A DNA stretch of 64,000 nucleotides from assembly GCF_000317575.1 (NCBI RefSeq), contig NC_019748.1:636001-700000 (forward strand), written 5' to 3'. This document shows, in pieces, positions 15,649 to 25,091 of the stretch (its first letter is position 1; every line of letters begins with the position of its first letter). Below the pieces are notes generated by a model that made no database searches, was not told the origin of the DNA, and worked only from the letters and a program-made list of their open reading frames with translations. The stretch comes from Stanieria cyanosphaera PCC 7437 (GTDB lineage Bacteria > Cyanobacteriota > Cyanobacteriia > Cyanobacteriales > Xenococcaceae). The position numbers and the translations under genes were made by a program.

Positions 15649-18267
15649 ATGCGAATTCTAAAAACACAAACCCTACGTGGTCCTAACTACTGGAGTATCC
15701 GTCGACACAAGTTAGTCGTCATGCGCCTTGATTTAGAAGAATTAATTGAAAAAACCTCTGATCAAATTCCTGGTTTTTATGATGGGTTAATCAAGGTACT
15801 ACCCAGTTTAATTGAACATCATTGTTCTCGCGGTCATCGGGGTGGTTTTTTAGAGCGAGTTCAAGAAGGAACATTGATGGGGCATATTATTGAACACATA
15901 GCCCTAGAATTGCAGGAATTGGCAGGAATGCCAGTTGGATTTGGACGTACCAGAGAAACTTCGACTCCAGGGGTGTTTAATGTAGTTTATGAATATGTAG
16001 AAGAACAAGCAGGACGTTATGCTGGTAGGGCAGCAGTGAGACTGTGCAATTCTATCGTTGAAACTGGAACTTATGCGATCGCAGAATTAGAACAAGATCT
16101 CGCTGATTTAAGAGATTTATATGCTAACGCTGCTTTAGGACCTTCTACAGAAACAGTAATTAAAGAGGTAGAAGCGCGAAAAATACCTTGGATGTGGCTC
16201 AGTGCGCGTGCGATGTTGCAATTGGGCTATGGAGCTAAACAAAAGCGTATTCAAGCAACTCTAACTCAAAATTCGAGTATTCTTGGGGTTGAGTTGGCTT
16301 GTGATAAAGAAGGTACAAAAACAATCTTAGCCGATGCAGGAATTCCAGTTCCCAAAGGTACAGTTATTCAATATTTAGATGAATTAGAAAACGCGATCGC
16401 GGATGTCGGTGGTTATCCGATTGTGATCAAACCTCTCGATGGTAATCATGGTAGAGGTATTACTATTAATATCAATAGTTGGGCAGAAGCAGAAGAAGCT
16501 TACGATCTAGCTAGTGCTGCTTCCAAAACTAAATCAGTCATTATTGAACGTTATTATCAAGGCAGTGATCATCGAGTATTAGTAATTAATGGCAAGGTAG
16601 TCGCAGTCGCAGAAAGAATTCCTGCTCATGTGATTGGTGATGGTAAGTCTACTGTTGAACAATTAATTGAACTGACCAATCTCGACCCCAATCGAGGAGA
16701 AGGACATGATAATATTCTGACTAAAATCACTGTAGATCGTACTTCTCTAGCCGTCTTAGAAAAGCAGGGCCATACTATGAGTACGGTTTTACCAGCAGGC
16801 GAAATAGCTTATCTACGTGCTACAGCAAATCTTAGTACAGGAGGAATTGCAGTAGACCGTACCGAAGCAATTCATCCCGAAAATATCTGGTTGTCACAAA
16901 GAGTAGCTAAAATAATTGGTTTGGATATTGCAGGAATTGATATTGTTGCTGCTGATATTAGTAAACCTCTAAGAGAAATCGATGGGGTAATTGTAGAAGT
17001 TAATGCAGCACCAGGATTTAGAATGCACGCTGCTCCTAGTCAAGGCTTACCCCGCAATATTGCTGCACCAGTATTAGATATGTTGTTCCCACCAGGAACT
17101 TCTAGTCGCATTCCGATTATTGCCATCACAGGTACTAACGGAAAAACTACCACCACTCGTTTGACTGCTCATTTGTATAGACAAACTGGTCAAGTAGTTG
17201 GTTATACTACTACCGATGGGATTTATATTGATGAATATTTAGTTGAAAAAGGTGATAACACTGGGCCTTATAGTGCAGGAGTAATTTTAAAAGACCCCAC
17301 TGTAGAAGTAGCTATTTTAGAATCGGCAAGAGGAGGCATTTTGCGTTCGGGACTCGCCTTTGATAGTTGCGATATTGGTGTAGTTTTAAATGTAGCTGCC
17401 GATCACTTGGGTATCGGTGATATTGATACCATTGAACAAATGGCAAAAGTCAAAAGTGTCGTAGCGGAAACTGTCAAAGCTGAAGGGTATGCTGTTCTTA
17501 ATGCTGATGATCCTTTAGTTGCAGCTATGGCACAAAAGGTTAAATGTAAGGTAGCTTACTTTTCTATGAATCCCGATAATCCAATCATTATCGATCATAT
17601 TCGTCGCAACGGATTAGCAGCAGTCTATGAAAATGGTTATCTTTCCATTTTAGAAGGACAATGGACTTTGAGAATTGAAAAAGCAGTTAATATTCCTATG
17701 ACGATGGGAGGAATGGCTCCGTTTATGATTGCTAATGCTTTAGCTGGTTGTTTGGCTGCTTTTGCTCAAGGAGTAGATCTAGAATTAATTCGTCGGGGAA
17801 TAAGAACCTTTAAGCCATCTGCTGATCAGACTCCTGGAAGAATGAATTTATTCAATCTAGGAGATTATCACGTTTTAATAGATTATGCTCATAATCCTCA
17901 CGGTTATCAAGCTGTAGGTGGTTTTGTTCGTAATTGGGAAGGCGAAAAAATTGGCGTTGTCGGAGGACCTGGCGATCGCAGAGACGAAGATCTGATCTTA
18001 TTAGGACAAATCTCAGCCCAAACTTTTGACCAAATCATTATCAAAGAAGATGAAGATACCAGAGGCAGAGAGCGAGGTGAAGTAGCCGATTTAATTGCTA
18101 AAGGAATTGTGCGAGAAAATCCTCACATCTGTTATGAAAAAATTCTCAATGAAACTGAGGCGATTGAAACAGGTCTAAGTATGGCTAATCAAGGCAGTTT
18201 GGTAGTAATTTTACCAGAAAGCGTGACTAAAGCGATCGCGCTAATTAAACCACGAATCAGCAATTAA
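15649..18267 (+). CDS. cphA: cyanophycin synthetase
   Basis: Makes cyanophycin, a polymer of an aspartate backbone with arginine side chains, as a nitrogen store; uses ATP for both additions. 872 aa, the normal cyanobacterial length. N-terminal domain (1-160, MRILKTQTLRGPNYWSIRRH), ATP-grasp domain (about 215-480, GYPIVIKPLDGNHGRGI and VEVNAAPGFRMHAAPSQG), and Mur-ligase-like domain (about 490-870, P-loop ITGTNGKTTTTRL near 494, LESARGGILRSGL, and YAHNPHGYQAVG near the C-terminus). The usual upstream cyanophycinase gene cphB is not present in the window. A long leader region precedes it. Confidence 0.95.
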   Translation: MRILKTQTLRGPNYWSIRRHKLVVMRLDLEELIEKTSDQIPGFYDGLIKVLPSLIEHHCSRGHRGGFLERVQEGTLMGHIIEHIALELQELAGMPVGFGRTRETSTPGVFNVVYEYVEEQAGRYAGRAAVRLCNSIVETGTYAIAELEQDLADLRDLYANAALGPSTETVIKEVEARKIPWMWLSARAMLQLGYGAKQKRIQATLTQNSSILGVELACDKEGTKTILADAGIPVPKGTVIQYLDELENAIADVGGYPIVIKPLDGNHGRGITININSWAEAEEAYDLASAASKTKSVIIERYYQGSDHRVLVINGKVVAVAERIPAHVIGDGKSTVEQLIELTNLDPNRGEGHDNILTKITVDRTSLAVLEKQGHTMSTVLPAGEIAYLRATANLSTGGIAVDRTEAIHPENIWLSQRVAKIIGLDIAGIDIVAADISKPLREIDGVIVEVNAAPGFRMHAAPSQGLPRNIAAPVLDMLFPPGTSSRIPIIAITGTNGKTTTTRLTAHLYRQTGQVVGYTTTDGIYIDEYLVEKGDNTGPYSAGVILKDPTVEVAILESARGGILRSGLAFDSCDIGVVLNVAADHLGIGDIDTIEQMAKVKSVVAETVKAEGYAVLNADDPLVAAMAQKVKCKVAYFSMNPDNPIIIDHIRRNGLAAVYENGYLSILEGQWTLRIEKAVNIPMTMGGMAPFMIANALAGCLAAFAQGVDLELIRRGIRTFKPSADQTPGRMNLFNLGDYHVLIDYAHNPHGYQAVGGFVRNWEGEKIGVVGGPGDRRDEDLILLGQISAQTFDQIIIKEDEDTRGRERGEVADLIAKGIVRENPHICYEKILNETEAIETGLSMANQGSLVVILPESVTKAIALIKPRISN

Positions 18268-18329
18268 CAAGACAATCTTGAAGTTTTTTAATTTCAAAAA
18301 TGTATTATTATGAACTGATGTTTTCGCCC

Positions 18330-19457
18330 TTATCCTTTACTTCGACCACTATACAAAGGTTTGATCTCAACTTTCCAGATAGTCACATCAGTATTATGAG
18401 CAGCTAAAACCACACTTCCTTTTCTACAATCTCCTCCTTGATGTCTTGCTTCAAGTTCCCACTTAAGAGGTTCTTCCTCATTAGCAGACCATACTTTTGT
18501 CTGATATAGAGTAGAAGAATCAGCTTCAGTTTTGGCTGATATTTTATATATGTATCGTTTTCCTAGTTCAATTAATTTTCCTTTCTTTTGTTCGGCATAT
18601 ACCGATCCTTTTCCTAGTCCACCAGCAAACATTCGCCAGCGACAATTACGCAAATTAGAGTTAAGAGTAAACTCCATCGCAGCACCTAGAGGATACCATT
18701 TTCGACGAGGCTGATAATCGTCATCGTGATGTCCTCTCCAACCTGCACCTATACCAAAATGAGTCACATTATAACTAGGAGGCTTTTTAAAAGGTGGAAT
18801 AAAGTCGTTAATTGTAACTTCGGCTAATACTTCATAATTTTCCCAATTCATTTCCCCAAAAGCTAAAATGCGGTCATAGTAGGGAAAAACAGTTCTTGCT
18901 CCTCCGCGTTCTAGAATCCACTTACCATCTACTATTTGGGCAACATCTTGGATATTTTTAACCTTAGCAAAATCGACATAATAAGGTAAAGACCATTGTT
19001 GATTGCTCGTGTAATTAACGACTACTTTTTGAGAAATACTTTTGCCAATAGTATTAGTGGCATTGATTACTATATTGTTTTCTCCTGGAATTAATTCATT
19101 TAAATTAATTTCAAGATTAAAATCTCCAGTTTCAGCTAATCGATGTTGATCTGAACCTAGAAAAAAAGGAATTTCATCCGAACTATTAATAGTGTAAGTT
19201 GTAGATTTGATTGAGTTATGATCAGGTATACTAATATTGCCTAATATATTGATAAAACGCTGAGGATTACCTAAATGACCAAAATTTTGATGTAAACCGT
19301 ACCAAACATTAATGCAAAATTGTTTGGGTAGTAAAGATACTAAGTTATTTATTTCAGAAATATTATTTGATTGAGGTGCATTTTTTCTAGAAAAAATCTG
19401 ATTATATTTTAATCCTAACCAGGAAATTAATACTAAAATAAAAATAACTAAAATCAT
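18330..19457 (-). CDS. membrane-anchored protein with LamG-like domain, unknown function
   Basis: 375 aa. Residues 1-18 form one membrane anchor (MILVIFILVLISWLGLKY); the rest should be outside the cytoplasm. Residues 45-170 look like an Ig-like beta domain (FNLEINLNELIPGENNIVIN ... SQKVVVNY). The second half (about 175-370) has WENYEVLAEVTINDFIPP, a GIGAGWRGHHDDDYQPRRKW segment and VVLAAHNTDVTIWKVEIKP, the pattern of concanavalin/LamG-like carbohydrate-binding folds. I do not know a named family. No partner genes are close. Start ATG at 19457. Confidence 0.6.
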   Translation of the reverse strand: MILVIFILVLISWLGLKYNQIFSRKNAPQSNNISEINNLVSLLPKQFCINVWYGLHQNFGHLGNPQRFINILGNISIPDHNSIKSTTYTINSSDEIPFFLGSDQHRLAETGDFNLEINLNELIPGENNIVINATNTIGKSISQKVVVNYTSNQQWSLPYYVDFAKVKNIQDVAQIVDGKWILERGGARTVFPYYDRILAFGEMNWENYEVLAEVTINDFIPPFKKPPSYNVTHFGIGAGWRGHHDDDYQPRRKWYPLGAAMEFTLNSNLRNCRWRMFAGGLGKGSVYAEQKKGKLIELGKRYIYKISAKTEADSSTLYQTKVWSANEEEPLKWELEARHQGGDCRKGSVVLAAHNTDVTIWKVEIKPLYSGRSKG

Positions 19458-20124
19458 TGTTTTTATTTAAAAATTACATTAATTTAATCACAATTTAATT
19501 TAGTTATATCTATTAAATAACTAAAAAAATTAAAAATAATCTGAAAAAATAGTTTGCTCTAAAAAGATCAACAATAACTGTTTTATTTAAACATAATTTC
19601 TAAAAGATAATATTTTTACATATACATATAATAATATTTTTGGAAATATTTGTGAATATAATTTCTGATTTACTTTAATTTTGATAAACGTATTGTATAA
19701 AAAAAATAATAGCAAGAACAAGATTTTTCTTTTTGCACTCAGCTTTTCTTGATTAAAGTTGTTTCTAAAACGTAAACACTTTATTAAAAATTTATTTTTA
19801 TATAGTAATTCTCAAAGTTAAAAGGTACACCATTATCAGTGAGTAAGAAGTAAAAAGCGCTTCGGCGTCCTGAGTGAAACGAAAGATCAAAATAGTAATC
19901 AGCAATTAACAAAAACCAGCGAGTTAATCTACCTCACGAGCAGAATAAACGCTATATATATAATTCATTGAGGTAGACAATTAGAGCAAATATGAAAACA
20001 AAAAAAAATCTATTAATTTCAATTAGTTTTTTATAGAAATAATTGTGTCTAGGGCGCATCAATATACGCCCATACTCATGGAATTATTTAACTGAACTTG
20101 AGATAAATGATTGTTGATTTTAAC
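19458..20124. other. intergenic region with decayed repeats
   Basis: About 670 bases, AT-rich. It includes AAAGCGCTTCGGCGTCCTGAG near 19854, related to repeat modules near 44240 and 53500; an 8-bp inverted repeat CTACCTCA / TGAGGTAG at 19929-19936 and 19969-19976; and GGGCG / CGCCC at 20052-20056 and 20067-20071. A 14-codon frame at 19992 is cut short by a stop. No gene supported. Confidence 0.5.
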
Positions 20125-20550
20125 CTAATTGTTATTTATTTCAGATTGAGGTTTAAAATCTAGGGAAACACCATTCATACAATAACGTTGACCAGTTGGA
20201 CGAGGGCCATCATTAAATACGTGTCCTAAATGCCCGCCACAACGACTGCAATGCACTTCTACCCTAGTCATAAATAAAGAGCGGTCAATTGAAGTTTCAA
20301 TAGCTCCTTCAATCGGTGCATAAAAACTAGGCCATCCTGTACCACTGTTATATTTTGTTTCAGATGTAAATAAAGGTTGACCGCAGCCAGCACAAACATA
20401 AGTCCCTTGATCATAATTTTTATCTAGCGGACTTGTTCCTGCTCTTTCTGTACCGTGTTTACGTAAGACTCGATACTGTTCTGGTGTTAAGATGTTTTGC
20501 CACTCTTGTTCAGTTTTATTAATTTCAAATTCTTGTTTAGAAGTTGCCAT
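20125..20550 (-). CDS. msrB: peptide-methionine (R)-S-oxide reductase
   Basis: Reduces the R form of methionine sulfoxide in proteins, using thioredoxin; oxidative-stress repair in the cytosol. 141 aa. Zinc site from CAGCGQPLF and [23 protein letters not shown] is the substrate segment; catalytic Cys in [11 protein letters not shown]. No fused MsrA domain. ATG at 20550 with AGAGGA upstream as ribosome-binding site. Single gene, divergent from the next one. Confidence 0.94.
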   Translation of the reverse strand: MATSKQEFEINKTEQEWQNILTPEQYRVLRKHGTERAGTSPLDKNYDQGTYVCAGCGQPLFTSETKYNSGTGWPSFYAPIEGAIETSIDRSLFMTRVEVHCSRCGGHLGHVFNDGPRPTGQRYCMNGVSLDFKPQSEINNN

Positions 20551-20679
20551 AAATCCTCTTGATTATAGAAAGATTGTTAAAATTTACATATCTTAATATT
20601 AAACCGATTCAAATCTCTCTTCTAGTCAAGGTAACCGATAATCTAAATAAATGTTTTACTGTAATCCGAACAAAATAAA

Positions 20680-21186
20680 ATGAACTATTTAGTTGCTGTA
20701 CTATCCGATCGCATTAAAGCAGAGGAAGCTTACACAGCATTAGAAAAAGCAAATTTTCCGAAAGATCAAATTGCAATTTTAGGCAAGGGCTATAAAACTG
20801 CCGATGAGTTTGGCTTGATCGATCCGATGGAACAAGCCAAAAAAAGAGCGATTTTAATGGCTTATTGGTTAGTTCCCTTTGGTTTTGCTGCTGGTTATTT
20901 ATTTAATCTTATTACTGGTTTAGATACTTTGGATTGGGCAGGAGAACCAGGCAATCACATTGTTGGTGGAATTTTAGGTGCTATTGGTGGAGCAATGGGT
21001 AGTATTTTTGTTGGTGGTGGTGTAGGTTTAAGTACGGGTAGTGGTGATGCTTTGCCTTATCGCAATCGTTTGGATGCAGGTAAATACTTAATAGTTGTCC
21101 AAGGTTCAGAAAGTTTAAAAAATCAAGCAACCAAAATTTTACGTCAGTTTGAACCAGAAAATCTGCAAGGTTATGAAACTGAGTAG
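20680..21186 (+). CDS. glycine-zipper membrane protein with YflT-like N-terminus
   Basis: 168 aa. N-terminal soluble part MNYLVAVLSDRIKAEEAYTA through FPKDQIAILGKGYKT resembles the short alpha/beta domain of heat-induced stress protein YflT-type sequences. The middle has two hydrophobic stretches: AYWLVPFGFAAGYLFNLIT and a Gly-rich zipper GGILGAIGGAMGSIFVGGGV. The C-terminus returns to a soluble strand, GKYLIVVQGSESLKNQATKI, the partner of the first. The ferredoxin-like halves thus flank a membrane hairpin. Function unknown. A palindromic hairpin separates it from the downstream S4 gene, 64 bases away. Confidence 0.7.
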   Translation: MNYLVAVLSDRIKAEEAYTALEKANFPKDQIAILGKGYKTADEFGLIDPMEQAKKRAILMAYWLVPFGFAAGYLFNLITGLDTLDWAGEPGNHIVGGILGAIGGAMGSIFVGGGVGLSTGSGDALPYRNRLDAGKYLIVVQGSESLKNQATKILRQFEPENLQGYETE

Positions 21187-21210
21187 GGGTTATTCATAAA
21201 TTACCCCTAC
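21183..21210. repeat. 28-bp palindrome family, copy B
   Basis: Arms GTAGGGGT and ACCCCTAC with a 12-base AT-rich centre (TATTCATAAATT), overlapping the last bases of the upstream stop codon region. Same design as the copies at 25027, 53582 and 61287. Confidence 0.8.
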
Positions 21211-21250
21211 TACAATCAAACATATACAAATAAATTTGCTGAAGTACTCA

Positions 21251-22030
21251 ATGTTGCCAAGAGAAGAATTATTAGCAGGGGTAGAAAATAGAGAAGAAGT
21301 TGCTCGTATTATTGATCAAGCAGAGCAAGCAATTAAAACTTGGGAAGTAGTTTTGACTGATTTTCTTTCACCACGAGTATTGATCGAAACCCAAGCAATT
21401 TTTAGTAAGTTAACCGAAGTAGAAATTGTAGCTTGGGGTGGTTATCCGCAAGCAGAAAGACAAAGATTAGGTATTGCTCGTCAAGATATTCCCATAGATC
21501 AATCTCAAATTGACTTAGTTGCTTTGGATATTGCAGGTAATTTTCTGTTCGATCCTGCTACTCATCGAGATTTTTTAGGAGCAATTTTAGGTACGGGAAT
21601 AGTGCGAGATAAGGTAGGAGATATTTTAGTTTTAGGAGAAAGAGGCGCACAGGTAATTGTAGTTCCTGAAATGGTAGAATTTCTCGAAACTTCCTTGACA
21701 CAGGTACGTTCAGTTCCTGTAAAAACTCAAAGAATTGATTTGAGTGAACTAAAAGTTCGTCCACCTCAGAAAAAAGAAATGACTACGGTAGAAGCATCAA
21801 TGCGTTTAGATGCGATCGCGTCTGCTGGTTTTGGGATGTCTCGTAGTAAAATGGCTGATGCAATCTCTAGTGGTGATGTGCGAGTTAATTGGAAGGAAAT
21901 TACTCAGCCTAGTTACAGTGTCAAAGCTGGAGATTTAATTTCTGTTAGTGGTAAGGGAAGATTGGAAGTAGGAGAAGTGGCAGTTACTAAAAAACAACGC
22001 TATCGAATTAATTTAGTTCGATTTAAATAG
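21251..22030 (+). CDS. photosystem II S4-domain RNA-binding protein (YlmH-like)
   Basis: 259 aa from the ATG at 21251; the TTG at 21236 adds only five residues. MLPREELLAGVENREEVARI and WEVVLTDFLSPRVLIE, then AWGGYPQAERQRLGIARQD, match the YlmH-like N-terminal domain. The C-terminal S4 domain (about 185-255) reads MRLDAIASAGFGMSRSKMAD and AISSGDVRVNWKEITQPSYS. Cyanobacterial and plastid members are annotated as photosystem II S4-domain proteins, but RNA binding, possibly at the ribosome, is the firmer expectation. Confidence 0.85.
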   Translation: MLPREELLAGVENREEVARIIDQAEQAIKTWEVVLTDFLSPRVLIETQAIFSKLTEVEIVAWGGYPQAERQRLGIARQDIPIDQSQIDLVALDIAGNFLFDPATHRDFLGAILGTGIVRDKVGDILVLGERGAQVIVVPEMVEFLETSLTQVRSVPVKTQRIDLSELKVRPPQKKEMTTVEASMRLDAIASAGFGMSRSKMADAISSGDVRVNWKEITQPSYSVKAGDLISVSGKGRLEVGEVAVTKKQRYRINLVRFK

Positions 22031-22357
22031 TTTAGTTAAATAGTATAGCAGTACAAAGGAAGATTAGGACATTATTGTAGCTCGTAGGTGCGAACCGCCG
22101 TTGGCTCTTACAGGGTTTGTGTCTTCAGTTTAAAAATAAGAACCTACCACACATTTTTACAGAATCCCGAACTATATAATTTTATCCTTGATGTTTCATT
22201 TCAAGATGAAATTTTTCTCATAAAACCTTCATAGACATCCCATAAAAGGTTGTTTTAATAAATATTAGAAGTTAGGTAATCAATTAGCCAGAACCTAGTC
22301 TAAACGAGATGACCTAAGCATCTTGCCCAAAGCGAGCAAATCAAGGAGTTGAGAATT
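22031..22357. other. intergenic region with a degenerate palindrome
   Basis: About 330 bases. It holds a decayed member of the 28-bp palindrome family at 22084-22111 and a short inverted repeat ATTTCA / TGAAAT near 22197-22212. No gene seen. Confidence 0.5.
22084..22111. repeat. 28-bp palindrome family, copy C (degenerate)
   Basis: GTAGGTGCGAACC ... TTGGCTCTTAC, 28 bases. It keeps the outer GTAG/TTAC ends and the length but has several mismatches between the arms. Confidence 0.5.
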
Positions 22358-22996
22358 ATGGTCGAACAATCGAAAACCGTTACTAACAATATCGATCAAG
22401 AGCGTGAAGAGCAACAAACCAATCGAACTAAAGCAGCTTTTAGTCTTTTAGATCATTTTGTCAAAGCATATAATAATGGCGAAACCTATATCAAGCGTGG
22501 TTTGACATTGTTCGGATTAGGAAGTATTCTCGCTGGAGCTTCTTTTAGCGTTGGTCAACGTTTACCTAATAATGAAGTAACACTTCCTCAAAATTCCAAT
22601 ACTTCTACTTCTAATGTTTCCTCTCCTTCTACTGCTCAACCCGCTCCTCAACCTCAAATTATTTATATTACACCACCAACTCAAGCGAGCGCAGACAATA
22701 CTCCCGAACCGAATAAAACTTCAATTTCAGTTGATAGTAAACCTGAACCAGTAGTGACTACGCCTCCACCTACACCTACTTCTCAACCATCTGAGTCTGT
22801 AGTGACTACGCCTCCACCTACGCCTACTGCTCAACCATCCGAACCAGTAGTTACTGCTCCCCAGATTAAATCGCCATCAGTTCCTAAAGAACTATCTCAA
22901 GTGAAACAAACATTAGATTCAGTTCAACAAATTTCTGGTGCTATGACACAGCTTAAACAAGATTTTAATCCCCTGTTTGGAGAAGAGGATGATTAA
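22358..22996 (+). CDS. single-pass membrane protein with Pro-rich repeats
   Basis: 212 aa. ATG at 22358, nine bases after AAGGAG; the TTG at 22349 is too close to that site. Residues 1-50 are polar and helical (AAFSLLDHFVKAYNNGETYI), then one membrane helix (RGLTLFGLGSILAGASFSVG), then a long Pro/Thr/Ser-rich stretch. It contains a 16-residue repeat, PEPVVTTPPPTPTSQPSE, present in about 2.4 copies and coded by a 48-bp DNA repeat. The last 40 residues form a helix (LSQVKQTLDSVQQISGAMTQ). Such proteins often span the periplasm or sheath; no specific role is known. Confidence 0.65.
   Translation: MVEQSKTVTNNIDQEREEQQTNRTKAAFSLLDHFVKAYNNGETYIKRGLTLFGLGSILAGASFSVGQRLPNNEVTLPQNSNTSTSNVSSPSTAQPAPQPQIIYITPPTQASADNTPEPNKTSISVDSKPEPVVTTPPPTPTSQPSESVVTTPPPTPTAQPSEPVVTAPQIKSPSVPKELSQVKQTLDSVQQISGAMTQLKQDFNPLFGEEDD
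22746..22863 (+). repeat. 48-bp tandem repeat, 2.4 copies, coding
   Basis: The unit begins CCAGTAGTGACTACGCCTCC and codes for 16 residues of the Pro-rich linker; copies differ at a few third positions and at Pro/Ser and Ser/Ala codons. Confidence 0.7.
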
Positions 22997-23203
22997 TGAA
23001 TTACCTAAGTTTTCTTAAGCAGTAAACACGGAAACCGAATTTAGCTAAAATATAATCTATATATATTTGATGTTATATAGAAAATACCATATGATTGCTC
23101 ATTAATAATAACAATCAAAAATCCGAGCTTTCTTAACACTCAATTACCCTAATTACGTTAAAGTTGAAAATCGAAAATCAGTTTAAATTAGGGAAAAATA
23201 TCT

Positions 23204-23638
23204 ATGGTTTTAGCAGTCGGAACCGTTGCACCATCCTTTACCACTACAGACGATGAAGGTAATACCGTTTCTTTGTCTGATTTGCAAGGCAAAATTGTAG
23301 TGATGTATTTTTATCCTAAAGATGATACTCCTGGTTGCACCAAACAAGCTCAAAGCTTCCGTGATAATTATGAAGAATACCAAAACAAGGACATGGTGGT
23401 TTTAGGAGTTAGCAGGGATGACGAAACCTCTCACAAACAGTTCAAAGAAAAATATGGTTTACCTTTTAAACTGCTAGTTGATAGTGATGGCACAATCACT
23501 AAAGCTTATGATGTTGACGGCGGTGGCTACGCTAAACGAGTAACTTACATTATTGATGGTGAAGGTAAGATTACTCATGTTGATGCTAATGTCAATACTA
23601 GCTCTCATGCTCAAGATATTCTTTCTGTAGTTGGCTAG
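23204..23638 (+). CDS. PrxQ/BCP-type peroxiredoxin without the usual resolving cysteine
   Basis: Reduces hydrogen peroxide and alkyl hydroperoxides. 144 aa. The peroxidatic Cys is in YPKDDTPGCTKQAQSFRDNY. In classical PrxQ the resolving Cys is five residues later (PGCTxxxC); here that position is Gln, and I find no other Cys in the chain, so this is a 1-Cys type that needs an outside thiol. GVSRDDETSHKQFKEKYGLP and a C-terminal HAQDILSVV complete the family pattern. ATG follows TTAGGGAAAA. A hairpin with two G-T pairs follows the gene. Confidence 0.88.
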   Translation: MVLAVGTVAPSFTTTDDEGNTVSLSDLQGKIVVMYFYPKDDTPGCTKQAQSFRDNYEEYQNKDMVVLGVSRDDETSHKQFKEKYGLPFKLLVDSDGTITKAYDVDGGGYAKRVTYIIDGEGKITHVDANVNTSSHAQDILSVVG

Positions 23639-23659
23639 ATAATCTCAATGCATTTTTTG

Positions 23660-23690
23660 AGGTGGGCAAATTTTGCCTGCCTTAACATTT
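23660..23690 (+). terminator. possible terminator after the peroxiredoxin gene
   Basis: 10-pair stem AGGTGGGCAA / TTGCCTGCCT (two G-T wobbles) with a three-base loop, followed by a loosely T-rich stretch. Moderate support only. Confidence 0.4.
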
Positions 23691-23777
23691 CTTGACAATT
23701 CTTGACCTTTAACCTGGTTCTTACCGTAATCTGAACAAATATTAGAGAAAAAGTTTATTCAGCCAACTCAACTAAAT

Positions 23778-24974
23778 ATGACCTCGGTTATTCCTCATAA
23801 AAAAGCCAAAGCCCTCAAACCTGGTAGTCTTCGTCCTGCGAAAGAACTTTGTAGCGAATGTGGACTATGCGACACTTATTATATTCATTATGTCAAAGAA
23901 GCCTGTGCTTTTCTCAATCAACAAGTAGCCGAATTAGAGGCACAAGCTCACGGGCGCAGTCGAAATTTAGATCATGAGGATGATTGGTATTTTGGGGTAC
24001 ATCAGGAAATGATGGCAGCCCGAAAAAAACAACCAATAGCAGGAGCGCAGTGGACAGGAATTGTTAGTACTATTGCTTGTGAGATGCTCACTCGCGGTTT
24101 AGTTGAAGGGGTTGTTTGCGTACAAAATACCGAGGAAGATCGATTTCAACCTAAGCCCGTGATTGCTACAACTCCTGAAGAGATTTTAGCAGCTAGAGTT
24201 AATAAACCAACTCTTTCTCCTAACTTATCGGTTCTCGAACAAATTGAACAGTCAGGAATGAAGCGATTATTAGTGATAGGGGTAGGCTGCCAAATTCAAG
24301 CTTTGCGGGCAGTAGAAAAAGAGTTAGGGTTAGAAAAACTTTATGTTTTAGGTACTCCTTGTGTAGATAATGTTTCCCGTGAGGGATTACAAAAATTTTT
24401 AGAAACTACCAGTAAATCTCCTGAGACGGTAGTTCATTACGAGTTTATGCAAGATTTTCGCGTTCACTTCAAACATGAAGACGGTTCAATTGAAAAAGTA
24501 CCCTTTTTTGGCTTAAAAACCAATCAATTAAAAGATGTTTTTGCACCTTCTTGTATGAGTTGCTTTGATTATGTTAATTCTCTGGCAGATTTAGTGGTTG
24601 GCTATATGGGTGCGCCTTTTGGTTGGCAATGGATTGTGGTTCGTAACCAAACAGGTAAAGAAATGCTGGAATTAGTACAAGATCAATTAGATACTGAACC
24701 AGTTATGTCTCAAGGCGATCGCAAACAAGCTGTGCAACAAAGTATCCCTGCCTATGACAAAGCAGTAACTCTTCCAATGTGGGCAGCTAAAATGATGGGT
24801 GTAGTGATCGAGAAAATTGGTCCTAAAGGACTAGAATATGCGCGTTTTTCGATTGATTCGCATTTTACTCGTAATTATCTTTATGTCAAACGCCATCATC
24901 CCGAAAAATTAGATGCTCATGTTCCTGAATATGCTAAACGTATTGTGGGGCAGTATCAATTACCAAAATCTTAA
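23778..24974 (+). CDS. bciB: ferredoxin-type 3,8-divinyl (proto)chlorophyllide 8-vinyl reductase
   Basis: Reduces the 8-vinyl group of divinyl chlorophyll precursors with electrons from ferredoxin; thylakoid chlorophyll synthesis. 398 aa, an F420-hydrogenase beta-like flavoprotein. Iron-sulfur ligands are visible: CSECGLCDTYYI near the N-terminus and SCMSCFDYVNSLADLVVGYM in the second half; IGVGCQIQALR and LGTPCVDN are also conserved. The same fold in plants includes 7-hydroxymethyl chlorophyll a reductase, but cyanobacteria use this protein (Synechocystis slr1923 type) as vinyl reductase. It converges on topA with a palindrome in between. Confidence 0.9.
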   Translation: MTSVIPHKKAKALKPGSLRPAKELCSECGLCDTYYIHYVKEACAFLNQQVAELEAQAHGRSRNLDHEDDWYFGVHQEMMAARKKQPIAGAQWTGIVSTIACEMLTRGLVEGVVCVQNTEEDRFQPKPVIATTPEEILAARVNKPTLSPNLSVLEQIEQSGMKRLLVIGVGCQIQALRAVEKELGLEKLYVLGTPCVDNVSREGLQKFLETTSKSPETVVHYEFMQDFRVHFKHEDGSIEKVPFFGLKTNQLKDVFAPSCMSCFDYVNSLADLVVGYMGAPFGWQWIVVRNQTGKEMLELVQDQLDTEPVMSQGDRKQAVQQSIPAYDKAVTLPMWAAKMMGVVIEKIGPKGLEYARFSIDSHFTRNYLYVKRHHPEKLDAHVPEYAKRIVGQYQLPKS

Positions 24975-25026
24975 AGATGGTTCAACCGTCGAATATAGTT
25001 GCTCGCCATGCCCTGTCAAGACAAAT

Positions 25027-25054
25027 GTAGAGATAATTCATGAATTATCCCTAC
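25027..25054. repeat. 28-bp palindrome family, copy D
   Basis: GTAGAGATAATTCA / TGAATTATCCCTAC, nearly perfect palindrome. It lies between the convergent bciB and topA genes, where a hairpin could stop transcription from both sides. Confidence 0.8.
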
Positions 25055-25091
25055 AGAAAAAGCTTACGTTTACTGCTTGCGAAAATGAACA

